DNA of 64,000 nt, taken from Streptomyces chromofuscus. GTDB lineage: Bacteria; Actinomycetota; Actinomycetes; Streptomycetales; Streptomycetaceae. The stretch spans positions 62,001 to 126,000 of the forward strand of contig NZ_CP063374.1 in assembly GCF_015160875.1 (NCBI RefSeq), in the 5' to 3' direction. Each line of letters begins with the position of its first letter. Position 1 is the stretch's first letter. The translations under genes were made by a program, and so were the position numbers. This document shows, piece after piece, positions 48,988 to 58,100 of this stretch. The notes under the pieces are model-generated. The model worked only from the letters and a program-made list of their open reading frames with translations. It searched no databases and was not told the DNA's origin.

Positions 48988-49596
48988 GTGCTGATTGCCG
49001 AAGCCGACATTCGAACCGAGTGGCCAAGCTGGTATCTGGCACAGCTGTGTGAGTACCCCAGCGCGCTGGGCGGTGACACACGCCACCGGCCCCACATGCA
49101 CCACGGTGGCCATGCACCGACCCGGACCCAGCACGTCGAACGGGGCAACACGCACGGGACGATCGACCTCGTCGGGGGCCGCTGCACCCTGCGAGCCGAC
49201 ACCAACTCGCTGACCCTCCGTGTCGAGGCCGCCGACCCGGACAGCCTGCAGCGCATCCAACACCTGGTCGCCGCGCGCATGCAGGAGATCGGCCAGCACG
49301 ATGCACTGCACGTCACCTGGCGACAGACCGAACCGTCCGGTCACCAGTTGGGGGATCCCACCACCGATACTCCCGTCTCGGCAAAGAAGGCCGGGCCCCA
49401 TACACCACGTCGGGCGGCGCTCGGTCTCCTGGCCGTCGTCGCGCTCGTCGTGGCCGTCCACCTGGGTCTCGGCAGTCTCCTGATGGCGTCCGGTTCGGGG
49501 ACGCACTGGATCATCGGAGCGGTACTCGTCATCACCCTGCTCCACGTCCTCGGCAGCCTGGTCGTACGCCGCAGGAAGAGTCGCAGGACCCGCTGA
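48988..49596 (+). CDS. DUF2218 domain protein with C-terminal membrane region
   Basis: A 202-residue protein. Residues 1-115 match the DUF2218 family (LCEYPSALGGDTRHRPHMHH, LRADTNSLTLRVEAADPDSL, LHVTWRQTE), which is His-rich and of unknown function. Residues 140-200 add two membrane helices (LGLLAVVALVVAVHLGLGSL and HWIIGAVLVITLLHVLGSLV) and a basic end, so this is longer than the usual family members of about 100 residues. AAAGGAA lies seven bases before the GTG. The added tail resembles the separate small gene at 50353-50592. Confidence 0.75.
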   Translation: MLIAEADIRTEWPSWYLAQLCEYPSALGGDTRHRPHMHHGGHAPTRTQHVERGNTHGTIDLVGGRCTLRADTNSLTLRVEAADPDSLQRIQHLVAARMQEIGQHDALHVTWRQTEPSGHQLGDPTTDTPVSAKKAGPHTPRRAALGLLAVVALVVAVHLGLGSLLMASGSGTHWIIGAVLVITLLHVLGSLVVRRRKSRRTR

Positions 49597-49639
49597 GAGT
49601 GAGCGGGTCAGCACCCCTGCTGCTGCAGGCACTCCTACC

Positions 49640-50170
49640 GCCAAGGCCGTGCATTCGCCTCGGGTGCGGCGCTGCTGCCGATGACAGGGCTGCTCATGGT
49701 CTTCATGACGGTGATCACCGCGCGGTTGCTGGGACGCCTCGGCGCCAAGCCCCTGATCGGCGGTGGACTGCACGTCCTGGCTCCGGGCCTGTTGTGGCTG
49801 TCGGCTGTCGGCTGTCGAGCCAAGCGGGTCATTCGTCGTCGACGTGCTGCCCGCCTCGCTGGTGGCCGCGCTGGGCATGTCGCTGGCGTACATCCCGGCC
49901 GTGATGGCGGCCATGTCCGGCGCACCGGCCGAGCAGGCGGGCTTGGCCCCCGGCATCGTCAACACGACGTATCGGGTCGGCTCGGCGCTCGGCCTGCCCG
50001 CTCTCACCGCCCTGGCCACGTCCCAAGGCGCCGGCCGGCTCGGTGACCTGCCCGCCCTGACCGACGGCCTCAGCGCAGCGTTCACCGCGGCCGCTGCCAT
50101 AGCCGCCGTCGGGGGCCCTCATCACGCTCCTGGCGATGCGCACGGAGAAGTCCGTGGACGCCGCAGCCCA
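49640..50170 (+). pseudogene. MFS transporter C-terminal remnant with frameshifts
   Basis: FASGAALLPMTGLLMVFMTV and RLLGRLGAKPLIGGGLHVLA are in one frame. DVLPASLVAALGMSLAYIPA and GLAPGIVNTTYRVGSALGLP are in a second, and LAMRTEKSVDAA in a third. These are the last helices of an EmrB/QacA-type drug transporter; the first half is missing. Confidence 0.7.
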
Positions 50171-50352
50171 CCAGCAGCAGCACAGCGAGTCCGGCGAGAA
50201 GACAGGGGTGCAAACCATGGCCTGCGAAACGGCGATAGAGCGACGTCCGCAGCCAACAGTCCGCCAGATCCTGATTCCCGGAGCTGGCGGACCGCCGGCG
50301 CTTCACCGCCACAGCGTGCCCCTGCGCGTCAGCCTGGACAGTAAGGGAACTG

Positions 50353-50592
50353 CTACGCGTCCCAACCGGGGGCAGACGACGGCGCGTGAAGGGGCCCCGC
50401 CCAACGGCGTCTCCCAGCCCGGCTGCGGTGGACAGCGAACCCACCCAGGACGGCTGCCTTCACCAGGAAGACGGCAAGGACGGTGGCCACGGCACCTCCC
50501 GTCCAGCGCCGGTTCGCCGCCACAACACCTCCCAGACCTAGGTGGTCGGCAAGGACAAGCACCACCACGGAGACAAAGCCTGCCAGCTTCAT
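50353..50592 (-). CDS. Small two-helix membrane protein
   Basis: A 79-residue protein (MKLAGFVSVVVLVLADHLGL; TVLAVFLVKAAVLGGFAVHR) with two membrane helices and a basic tail. The pattern VVxLVxAxHLGLG ... VLG ... R-rich end is shared with the C-terminal tail of the DUF2218 protein at 48988-49596. No biochemical role is known. Confidence 0.6.
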   Translation of the reverse strand: MKLAGFVSVVVLVLADHLGLGGVVAANRRWTGGAVATVLAVFLVKAAVLGGFAVHRSRAGRRRWAGPLHAPSSAPGWDA

Positions 50593-50686
50593 GTGCCGGC
50601 GGCCCCTGGTCGAGACTGCCGCTGCTTCGGCCCTGTCGGTTGCTGCGCAGCCGGCCGGTAGCCATATACCTCCCAGCGGTATGAGG

Positions 50687-51092
50687 CTAGTGGTGTTCCT
50701 GACCGTTTCCGGGGCGGTGGAGGAGCATCCAGGTACGGCCACCGTCGGCGGACTTGTAGACCGCGTGTGTGGTGTCGGCGGCCGGCAGGTGCTGCGCGGT
50801 CACCGCGGTCAGCACCGTGGACTTGCCTCCTTCGGGCAGGCGGCCCCGCTGCGTCCAGGGCCCTCCGGCGCGGCCGGTGAGTACGCGGCCGTCCGCGGCG
50901 AGCGCCACGAGCGATCCGGGTTCCGGCCCCTCAACCGCGACCAGGCCTGGCGCCGAGGAGACGGGACGGAAGGTGCGCCCGCCATCCGTGCTGCGCTCAA
51001 GTCCGGTGACGGTGGCGGCCCACACGGTCGCTGCGCCGGCGGGATGGGTGGCCAGGTCGAGCGCCGCGATGCCGGCGCGCCGCTCCCCACTG
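50687..51092 (-). pseudogene. BNR/sortilin-type propeller protein, C-terminal fragment
   Basis: LERSTDGGRTFRPVSSAPGL and AVYKSADGGRTWMLL carry the S-x-D-G-G-x-T-W/F Asp-box repeats of BNR propellers (F510_1955-type proteins). The N-terminal signal peptide and earlier blades are missing. The frame merges upstream with the flavoprotein remnant. Confidence 0.6.
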
Positions 51093-51164
51093 CGGCAGGC
51101 ATCGGAGCCGGCCCACACCGAGCATGAGGGCGCCGAGTCGACGCTGGGCGGCCCGACGGGCGCC

Positions 51165-51500
51165 TTGGTGATCAAAACGCATGCCGTAGCGCTCCAAGTC
51201 GTGGAGTCCCTGCGCGGCGTCCCGCGACCGGGCCACGACCAGCACGGTGCGCGGGTCGGCCGGCAAGCCGCTCACTCGCACCGAGTCAGCCGCATACTGC
51301 TCCCACGTGGCCGCCGGGGCGACGATGCCCGACGCCGCGTTGATCCCACCAGCCGCCATACACCGTGAGCGCCGTCGGCCGCGCTCTCACTGCCATGACC
51401 GACACGCCGGCTTCGGCGACCTCGGCAGCTGCCCGAAGACCTGCTCCCCGGTTCCCACCACAAGGACCGACGCGGCGAGGTGGTGGCCGAGCGATGACAT
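51165..51500 (-). pseudogene. Fumarate reductase/succinate dehydrogenase-like flavoprotein, N-terminal fragment
   Basis: The ATG at 51500 has a good AGGAGG site. VLVVGTGEQVFGQLP, then AAEVAEAGVSVMAV, then GGINAASGIVAPAATWEQYA and ADPRTVLVV ... LHDLERYGMRFDHQG are the FAD-binding start of an SdhA/FrdA/NadB-type protein. They lie in three frames, so at least two frameshifts are present. It stops at residue ~110 of what should be 500-600. Confidence 0.6.
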
Positions 51501-51624
51501 GCGGGCCTCCTGTGACGGCGGACCATACCTGTCGACCGGATGGCGGCGACGTCTGTGACCATCACGCGATCACACGGTGTGGAGACTGTCACAGTTACTC
51601 GACGTTATGCCGCCCGCGTGCTTC

Positions 51625-51686
51625 GAGCCGTCCCAGGTATCGTTTTCGCAAATAGTTCCGACAATTGTCCTGGGAGCCGTCCCAGG
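51625..51686. promoter_or_regulatory. Direct and inverted repeats before the LAL regulator
   Basis: GAGCCGTCCCAGG occurs at 51625-51637 and 51674-51686. The second copy is part of the palindrome CCTGGGA-GCCG-TCCCAGG (51669-51686). The sites lie 23-84 bases before the regulator ATG and may be autoregulatory. Confidence 0.5.
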
Positions 51687-51708
51687 CCTCAACTAGGAGC
51701 CGAGTCGC

Positions 51709-54525
51709 ATGGCCACAAGCCCGCTTCCCGCCCTGGTGGGCCGGCATTCCGAGTGCGCGGCACTCGATGACCTGCTGGCTACCTTGCGTGAGGGTGGGTC
51801 TCGGATCTTGGTGCTCCGTGGCGAAGCAGGTATCGGGAAGTCGGTGCTTCTGAAGTATGTGGCCGGCCAGGCTTCCCGGGTGACGGTAACCCGGGCGCAA
51901 GGCGTCGAGGCCGACATGGAGCTGCCCTACGCGAGCCTGCACCAGCTGTGTGCGCCGTTCCTGACCGAGGTGGAAGCGTTGCCGGAACCCCAGCGCGATG
52001 CCATCCGGGTGGCGTTCGGGATGGCGGCGGGAGATCCGCCCGACCGCTTTCTGGTCGGCCTCGCCGTGCTGACTCTGCTCACCCGGGCCTCGGAGAGCCG
52101 ACCGGTACTCGTCGTGGTGGACGACGCCCAGTGGCTTGACCAGGTTTCTTTGCAGACATTGGAGTTCGTGGCTCGGCGACTGTTCGCCGAGGCCGTCGCC
52201 ATGGTCTTCGCGGTACGCGACCCTGAGGGGCGGGCCGCGCTCGCCGGCCTGCCGGAGCTGCGGATCGGCGGTCTCGATACCGCCGCGGGCGGAGAACTCC
52301 TCGAGGCCGCCGTCGGCGGGCGGCTGGAGAAGCGGGTCCGGGACCGGTTCGTGGCCGAGATGGACGGCAACCCACTTGCGCTGCTCGAGTTCTCCCGCGG
52401 TCGGAGCGCGGCCGAGCTGGCATACGGTATGGCCTCCAGTTCCCCTGATCTCCGAGGGACGGTGTCGAGCCGCGTCGAGCAGGACTTCGCCAGTCGGCTC
52501 GCTTCGCTGCCGGAGCAAACTCGAACACTGCTGCTGATCGCCGCAGCGGAACCGGTCGGGGACGGGCATCTGCTGGTGCGCGCAGCCACCCACATGAAAA
52601 TCCCCCGCAATGGCGCACCGGCCAAGGCGGCCGGTCTGATCGAGTTCGGTGAGTCTGTTCGATTTCGGCACCCGCTGGTTCGTTCGGCGGTCTACCAGCA
52701 GGCCGACCCGGAAGAGCGCCGAGCTGTGCATCGGGCGCTTGCCGCGGCCACGGACCCGGTATTGGATCCCGACCGCCGCGCCTGGCATGCCGCGCAGGCC
52801 GCCGAGGGGCCGGACGAGGAAGCGGCCGCAGGCCTGGAGCAGGCCGCCGACCGTGCGCGGCAGCGCGGTGGCATGGCCGCCGAGGCGGTTCTGCTGGAGC
52901 GCGCAGCCGATGTGACGCCGGATTCCTGGGCACGAGGGCGCCGGGCCCTCGCGGCCGCCGAGGCGCACCTCTCGGCCGCCTCACCGGACAGCGCCACAGA
53001 GTTGGCGACGCGGGCCGAATTGTGCCCCCTCAGCCCCATGGACCACGCCCGCTTGACACGCCTGCGTGCCAGGATCCTCTTCGCCCGCAGCCGCAGCGAC
53101 GAGGCAGCACCTCTGCTCCTCGACGCCGCCGCACAGTTTGCGGCCGCCGAGTCGCCACTGGCAAGGGAGACCTACCTCGAGGCGATCAGCGCGACCATCT
53201 TCGCAAGCAGGGTCCACGGTCCGACAGGTGCCCGCGCCGCAGCGATCGCGGCCCGCGCATCCGGGGCGCCCCCCTCCGGCTCCAAAGCCGCCGACCTGCT
53301 CCTGGACGGTGTCTCCACGCTCCTGGCGGACGGCTACGAGACCGGCGTCCCGGCTTTGCGCCGTGCGCTGGAACCTCTGGCACACGAGGAACTCGGCACC
53401 CGGGAGGCGACGATGCGTTGGCTTCTCCTGGCCCCGGTCGCGCTGGAAGCGTTCATTCACCACGCCTGGGACCTGCATGCCTGGGACACGCTGGCAACTC
53501 GTGCAGTGCGCCTGGCTCGCGACATCGGGGCGCTCGGCGCACTGCCGCCGGCGCTGATCTACCTCAGTGGGGTCCACATCCACACCGGCAACTTCGCCGA
53601 AGCAACCCGGATGATCGACGAAGCAGACGCCATCGCCGCTGCGACCGGGCACGCCCCGCACCAGTACGCAACGCTTGTCCTGGCCGCGTGGCGAGGCGAC
53701 GAAGACGCTGCCGTCGGCATCATCGAAGACGCCAAGGCAAGCGCCGCACAACGGGGCGAGGTATCCCTCCTGGGCGTCACGGGCTACATCCAGGGCGTGC
53801 TTTTCAACGGCCTGGCACGCTACGACCAGGCACTGCAAGCCGCTCGCTCCGGCATCGAACACGACGGATTCAACTTCACCGGACTGTCGCGAGTCGAACA
53901 CATCGAAGCCGCAGCCCGCTGCGGCAAGATCGACGAAGCTCGCGCCTCGCTTGCCCAACTGATCAAACTCACCCGAGCCGCCAAGTCCGGATGGGCATGT
54001 GGCGCCAGCGCCCGCAGCCAAGCCCTCCTCACCGACGACGATGACGAGGCCGACCACCTCTACCAGACCGCGATCGAGGAGTTCACACGAGGCCGCGTTG
54101 TCGTGGAAGCAGCGCGTACCCATCTCCTCTACGGAGAGTGGCTACGTCGGGCCCGCCGCCGTGCGCTCGCCCGCGATCACCTTCGCACAGCCCACAACAT
54201 GTTCGACGGAATGCGGGCGAACGCGTTCGCGGAACGAGCTCGTCGCGAGCTTCTCGCCACCGGCGAACACGTCCGGGTGCGAGAAAGCAACCCGGCAAGC
54301 ACCCTGACCCCACAAGAGTCACAGATCGCGACTCTCGCCGCCGACGGCATGACGAACGCGAAGATCGGTGCGGAGCTGTTCATCAGCCCACACACCGTGG
54401 AGTGGCATCTACGGAAGGTGTACACGAAACTCGGGATCAGCTCACGCCGCGCGCTGCCAGGTGCCCTCGCGACCGCTCCGGCCGCGGACGTCAAGGGCGC
54501 AGGCACGGTGGAATCCGACTACTGA
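51709..54525 (+). CDS. LuxR-family regulator of the large ATP-binding (LAL) type
   Basis: A 938-residue regulator. The N-terminal AAA-type ATPase has Walker A GEAGIGKS (residues 38-45) and Walker B VLVVVDDAQW near 135. A long helical repeat region with TPR-like units follows (about 340-850). The C-terminal LuxR HTH is LTPQESQIATLAADGMTNAK then SPHTVEWHLRKVYTKLGISS (about 870-925). LAL proteins activate secondary-metabolite or sugar-use genes when bound to ATP and an inducer. AGGAG lies nine bases before the ATG. No obvious target operon adjoins it. Confidence 0.88.
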   Translation: MATSPLPALVGRHSECAALDDLLATLREGGSRILVLRGEAGIGKSVLLKYVAGQASRVTVTRAQGVEADMELPYASLHQLCAPFLTEVEALPEPQRDAIRVAFGMAAGDPPDRFLVGLAVLTLLTRASESRPVLVVVDDAQWLDQVSLQTLEFVARRLFAEAVAMVFAVRDPEGRAALAGLPELRIGGLDTAAGGELLEAAVGGRLEKRVRDRFVAEMDGNPLALLEFSRGRSAAELAYGMASSSPDLRGTVSSRVEQDFASRLASLPEQTRTLLLIAAAEPVGDGHLLVRAATHMKIPRNGAPAKAAGLIEFGESVRFRHPLVRSAVYQQADPEERRAVHRALAAATDPVLDPDRRAWHAAQAAEGPDEEAAAGLEQAADRARQRGGMAAEAVLLERAADVTPDSWARGRRALAAAEAHLSAASPDSATELATRAELCPLSPMDHARLTRLRARILFARSRSDEAAPLLLDAAAQFAAAESPLARETYLEAISATIFASRVHGPTGARAAAIAARASGAPPSGSKAADLLLDGVSTLLADGYETGVPALRRALEPLAHEELGTREATMRWLLLAPVALEAFIHHAWDLHAWDTLATRAVRLARDIGALGALPPALIYLSGVHIHTGNFAEATRMIDEADAIAAATGHAPHQYATLVLAAWRGDEDAAVGIIEDAKASAAQRGEVSLLGVTGYIQGVLFNGLARYDQALQAARSGIEHDGFNFTGLSRVEHIEAAARCGKIDEARASLAQLIKLTRAAKSGWACGASARSQALLTDDDDEADHLYQTAIEEFTRGRVVVEAARTHLLYGEWLRRARRRALARDHLRTAHNMFDGMRANAFAERARRELLATGEHVRVRESNPASTLTPQESQIATLAADGMTNAKIGAELFISPHTVEWHLRKVYTKLGISSRRALPGALATAPAADVKGAGTVESDY

Positions 54526-54582
54526 GGTTTTCGTTACGTAGTTCTGTGTGGACGGCGCCTCCGTCAGCGGGAGCCTGTTGTC

Positions 54583-55359
54583 GTGTCTTTCCAGCCTTCA
54601 CGTGTTGCCTCCGGGCCTGTCGTCCCTCCCTTGACGCGACCGCAGTTGGTCGAGGCCCGGCGCGTGCGGGCGGCTGAGTTGTTCGAGCAAGGATGCTCGA
54701 ACGCCGGGATCGCACGGATGCTCGGGGCAGTGATGAGAGTGTGCGGCGGTGGAGACGGGTGTGGGAGACGGGTGGCGCTCATGCCTTGCGGCGGCGTCCG
54801 GCCACCGGTCGTCCGCCAAGCTGGACGACGCCCAGGTCGAGCAGGTGCGGGCCGCGCTGGAGCAGGCGCCCAGCGCACGGGTTCGAGGCCGATCCGTGGA
54901 CGCCGGAGCGGGTCGGTCCGGTGGTCGAGCGTGTGGCGGGGGTGTGTTTGTCGCGGGCTGCGGCTGTGCTTCCACCTCAGGGCCGGAAGCTACGACACCA
55001 TCGCATTCATTCAGGTCCTCGAGCAGGTCGGTCGAGGGCTTCTACGCCGAAGAGCCGGTGGTGCTGGTCCGGGACGGGCTGTCCGCCCACTGGAGCCGGG
55101 CAATGCGCGCCTGGGTGGCAGAACAGGACTGACTCACCATCGAGCGACTACCCGCCTACACACCCGAGCCACCCCAGTGGAACTGCTGTGGTCAACGATC
55201 AAAGCGCGCGAACTCGCCAACCTCGCCGGCGACCACCTTGCAGACGTTGCCGACGTCACCGAACGGGGCATCCACCGCATCAGCCGGAACGATCAACTCC
55301 CCTGGTCCTTCCTGACTCACACCGGACTCACCATCCACCCGCCCCACCCGCAGAACTGA
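54583..55359 (+). pseudogene. IS630-family transposase with several frameshifts
   Basis: The HTH start (RPQLVEARRVRAAELFEQGC) is in frame one, SDESVRRWRRVWETGGAHAL and LRRRPATGRPP in another, and YDTIAFIQVLEQV plus the C-terminal PVELLWSTIKARELANLAGD (last catalytic block) in a third. The frames show at least three disruptions. Confidence 0.75.
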
Positions 55360-55684
55360 CGAGAACTCACCGACGGCGTCTTGCCACCGGGCCGCAACCC
55401 GCCGCTACGCACCACTGGCCCCGGGGCTGGGCCGTACGGGCAAACCAGACGGGCCCTCGTGCACCTCAAGCTCCGAAGCCGTGACTCCGAGAGCCACTCC
55501 CCCCCACGCTTGCGCGCTTGCACGCCAGAGGTTATGCGTATAACTTCACTGCAGCGGCGTGATCCGCTGTCCCAGTCATCGGTGAGGAGGCTTCCCGCAT
55601 GAAGACCCGCGAAGGAAGCCGTCACATCTTCGGTGATCATTCCTACCGCAGCGAGTTCTACGGCTGACCAGTCGACCGCGGCCA
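55360..55684. other. Stretch without a recognisable gene
   Basis: It lies between the IS630 remnant and the control region of the adenosylhomocysteinase-like gene. No convincing coding frame. Confidence 0.5.
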
Positions 55685-55731
55685 GGGCACACGTGTGTCC
55701 TCGTTCCGGACCCCAGGGCACAGGTGTGCCC
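55685..55731. promoter_or_regulatory. Two 16-bp palindromes before the adenosylhomocysteinase-like gene
   Basis: GGGCACACGTGTGTCC (55685-55700) and GGGCACAGGTGTGCCC (55716-55731) start 31 bases apart, three helical turns. They lie on the same DNA face, 39-85 bases before the ATG. They probably bind one dimeric regulator cooperatively. Confidence 0.65.
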
Positions 55732-55769
55732 TGCCGACTGCGCTCCCACTCCCACCAGCCGAGGTCTCC

Positions 55770-56951
55770 ATGCCACAGCCCTCCCCCACCCTTCCCTCCA
55801 TCGCCCACGACGGAACCCTGTGGGCGGCGCGCCACATGCCGCTCCTCATGGCCACCATGCAGAAGCAGGCGTCTGTGTTCGCCGGCCGCCGCATAGGGAT
55901 CTGCCTCCACATCGAGCCCAAGACCGCCGTCCTGGTCTCCTACCTGGCCCAGGCGGGCGCCGAGGTGGTGCTCACCGGATCTCCCGGTACCACACAGGAG
56001 GACACAGCCGACGCGCTGCGCGATGCCGGCGTCACCGTCGTGGGTCACCGCTCCGACACCCTCGACCAGCACCGCGAGAACATCCACCAGGTCATCGATT
56101 CCCAGCCGGACCTCATCCTCGACAACGGCGCCGACCTGATCGAGGCGGTCATCGCCCGCGGTGGGCTGCCCTCACTCAGGGGGGCCACGGAGGAGACCAC
56201 AACCGGAGGCTTGCGCATCCGTTCCTGGGACACCCCACCGCCCTTTCCGATCATCGTCATCAACGACAGTCGGCTCAAGTTGCTGGTCGAGAACGAATTC
56301 GGCGTCGGTCAAAGCGTCGTCCAGGGCTTCATGAACGCCACCAACCTCATGCTCCCGGGCGCACACGCCACCGTCGTGGGGTACGGCCCCTGCGGCCGCG
56401 GCGTCGCCGACACCCTGGCTGGCCTCGGTGCGCGTGTCAGTGTCGCCGACACCGACCCCTACCGAGCGCTGGAAGCCGTGATGGCGGGCCATCGCGTGGG
56501 CGACCTGCTCGACCTCCTCCCCCAGACCCAACTCCTCTTCCTCGCCACCGGTCACCCGAACGTCATCGGGCCGGCGGAGATCGAGGCCCTGCGGGACGGC
56601 ACCCTCGTCGCCGGCGTCGGCCACATGCCCTGGGAAGTGGACGCCCAAGCCCTTCGTGAGCAGACCACGTCCTTGCACCGCTCCGGCCCCAGCGGCCAGG
56701 AACGCGCGATCCACCGGCTGCGCGATGGGCGGGAGATCACCATCCTCGCCGACACCAAGATGATCAACCTGACGGCCGCGAAGGGAAATCCCATCCAGGC
56801 GATGGATCTCGGTCTGACCCTCCAGGCTCGTAGCCTGGCCGCGATCTCCACAGATGATCGACTGTCCCTGGTCCACGGCGCACAGGCCGTTCCCGAACCC
56901 ATCGACCGTCAGGTTGCCGCCGACCTCGTGAAAGCCCTGACGAGCCTCTGA
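55770..56951 (+). CDS. Divergent adenosylhomocysteinase-like NAD-binding protein
   Basis: A 393-residue protein with the S-adenosylhomocysteine hydrolase layout: an N-terminal substrate domain (GRRIGICLHIEPKTAVLVSY, ILDNGADLIEAV), the linker NDSRLKLLVENEFGVGQS, and the NAD-binding Rossmann motif VVGYGPCGRGVA. The true enzyme has Lys-x3-Asp in the linker; here Lys is kept but Asp appears as Glu. The C-terminal NAD-contact tail is shorter than in housekeeping enzymes (about 430-480 residues). It may hydrolyse a related nucleoside thioether or act in a special pathway. The ATG follows GAGG by five bases. It ends at a bidirectional terminator. Confidence 0.8.
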   Translation: MPQPSPTLPSIAHDGTLWAARHMPLLMATMQKQASVFAGRRIGICLHIEPKTAVLVSYLAQAGAEVVLTGSPGTTQEDTADALRDAGVTVVGHRSDTLDQHRENIHQVIDSQPDLILDNGADLIEAVIARGGLPSLRGATEETTTGGLRIRSWDTPPPFPIIVINDSRLKLLVENEFGVGQSVVQGFMNATNLMLPGAHATVVGYGPCGRGVADTLAGLGARVSVADTDPYRALEAVMAGHRVGDLLDLLPQTQLLFLATGHPNVIGPAEIEALRDGTLVAGVGHMPWEVDAQALREQTTSLHRSGPSGQERAIHRLRDGREITILADTKMINLTAAKGNPIQAMDLGLTLQARSLAAISTDDRLSLVHGAQAVPEPIDRQVAADLVKALTSL

Positions 56952-56976
56952 CAGACCGCGGCAGGTGCGGGAGAAC

Positions 56977-57010
56977 GCCGGAACGTCCAACCGCAGTTGG
57001 ACGTTCCGGC
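56977..57010. terminator. Bidirectional terminator between convergent genes
   Basis: GCCGGAACGTCCAAC and GTTGGACGTTCCGGC form a perfect 15-bp stem with loop CGCA, between the stops of the adenosylhomocysteinase-like and DinB-fold genes. Confidence 0.9.
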
Positions 57011-57036
57011 AGGGATCACGTCACGTGAGACAACCA

Positions 57037-57621
57037 CTAAGCCTTGATTGGTGCGGCCGACCTGGCGGCCTGCTCGATCTTCGCGCAGTAGGCTGCACGG
57101 GCTTCCTCGTCGCTCTGCTGCTCGTTCTCGGCGCGCACCCCGGTCCGGCCGTCGAGGCCCTCGCGCAGGATATCGGCGTGCCCGGCATGCCGGATGGTCT
57201 CGCCGAGGACATGGACCATGATGGCGAACAGGTTCGTGTTGGGACAAGGCTCCGGCCACCACGGCACGTGGCCGGGGGCGTCGAGGGGAAGCTCGTTGAT
57301 CGTCGCGTCCGAGTGTTCCCACGTGCGCCGGTAGAACCCGATGATCTCATCGCGGGTCTCGTCCTCGGTCGCCCACAGATCGCTGCCGTCGTAGTCCTGC
57401 CACCGGGCCGGCGGTTCCGGGGAAGGGCGGTCGAAGACCTCGCCGAAGTACCTGGCCTCGACGGTGGCCACGTGCTTGACCAGGCCGAGGAGGTTGGTCC
57501 CGGTCGCTGTCAAAGGCCGGCGGGCGTCGTACTCGGACAAGCCGTCGAGTTTCCAGAGCAGCGCCTTGCGGTCCCGCCGCAGTCTCCCATGCAGGTTGTC
57601 CTTCGCGAATTCATCGATCAT
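57037..57621 (-). CDS. DinB-fold protein (DUF664/mycothiol-enzyme type), second copy
   Basis: A 194-residue protein with the DinB helical bundle: LRRDRKALLWKLDGLSEYDA, the metal-site His in LGLVKHVATVEARYF, and LGETIRHAGHADILREGLDG. It is only distantly like the DinB protein at 3740 but shares the HxGHADxLRE motif. The ATG at 57621 begins the fold (MIDEFAKDNL). It probably uses mycothiol as cofactor or substrate; the reaction is unknown. It is convergent with the adenosylhomocysteinase-like gene. Confidence 0.8.
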   Translation of the reverse strand: MIDEFAKDNLHGRLRRDRKALLWKLDGLSEYDARRPLTATGTNLLGLVKHVATVEARYFGEVFDRPSPEPPARWQDYDGSDLWATEDETRDEIIGFYRRTWEHSDATINELPLDAPGHVPWWPEPCPNTNLFAIMVHVLGETIRHAGHADILREGLDGRTGVRAENEQQSDEEARAAYCAKIEQAARSAAPIKA

Positions 57622-57639
57622 GCGGCCTGAACCTTCCAT

Positions 57640-58100
57640 GGGCTGTTAGCGGTCTCAAGATCCCGTACGTGGTCCGCAACGACTGGCAGAGCCGAGGCCT
57701 GGTCATGGCCGCCGCCCTGACCTGCTACAAGAAGCCCGAAAAACGTGCCACGTGGGACGACTCTCATGTTGCCGCTTGCAAGGCTCGTTGGTAGTGGAGA
57801 GGACCTGGCGTGGGATACGGGCCGCAGTAGCGGGAGGCGGCGAGCGGGGCTGATCGGTGGCGAAGGCACCGGGCCTCGTCGCTCCGACGGGAAGCCTCAC
57901 GGGCAAGGCCGACGTGGGCGTTGCCCGGCGCCCACGTCACGGCCACGGAACCGACCACCGGGCAGCGGCGCCGGTCCCGGATCGGGTCCCAAGGACCGTG
58001 GCCGCCGGAGAGGTTCCGCTGCCTGTGGTCGTCCGCTCCTCCGGCCCCCTTGCGGAAACCGGAGGAGGCTGCCTACGCCTGGATCAGGGAAGACCGGTGC
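57640..58100. other. Intergenic stretch with a terminator-like hairpin
   Basis: A coding-like patch (VVRNDWQSRGLVMAAALTCY near 57670-57730, plus strand) ends at 57793 without a start and may be a gene scrap. The rest shows nothing apart from the hairpin at 57911-57938. Confidence 0.4.
57911..57938 (-). terminator. Hairpin downstream of the second subtilase gene
   Basis: GACGTGGGCG and CGCCCACGTC form a perfect 10-bp stem with an eight-base loop, about 160 bases after the subtilase stop on the minus strand. Confidence 0.6.

Noticed and set aside
48715..50100. 461-codon minus-strand frame over the cupin, DUF2218 and MFS-remnant region
   Set aside because: The plus strand has recognisable domains and ribosome sites; the minus frame has low-complexity composition and no known domain.
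57657..57793. Short plus-strand frame with VVRNDWQSRGLVMAAALTCY
   Set aside because: No start or ribosome site, and codon bias fades along it; at most a gene scrap.
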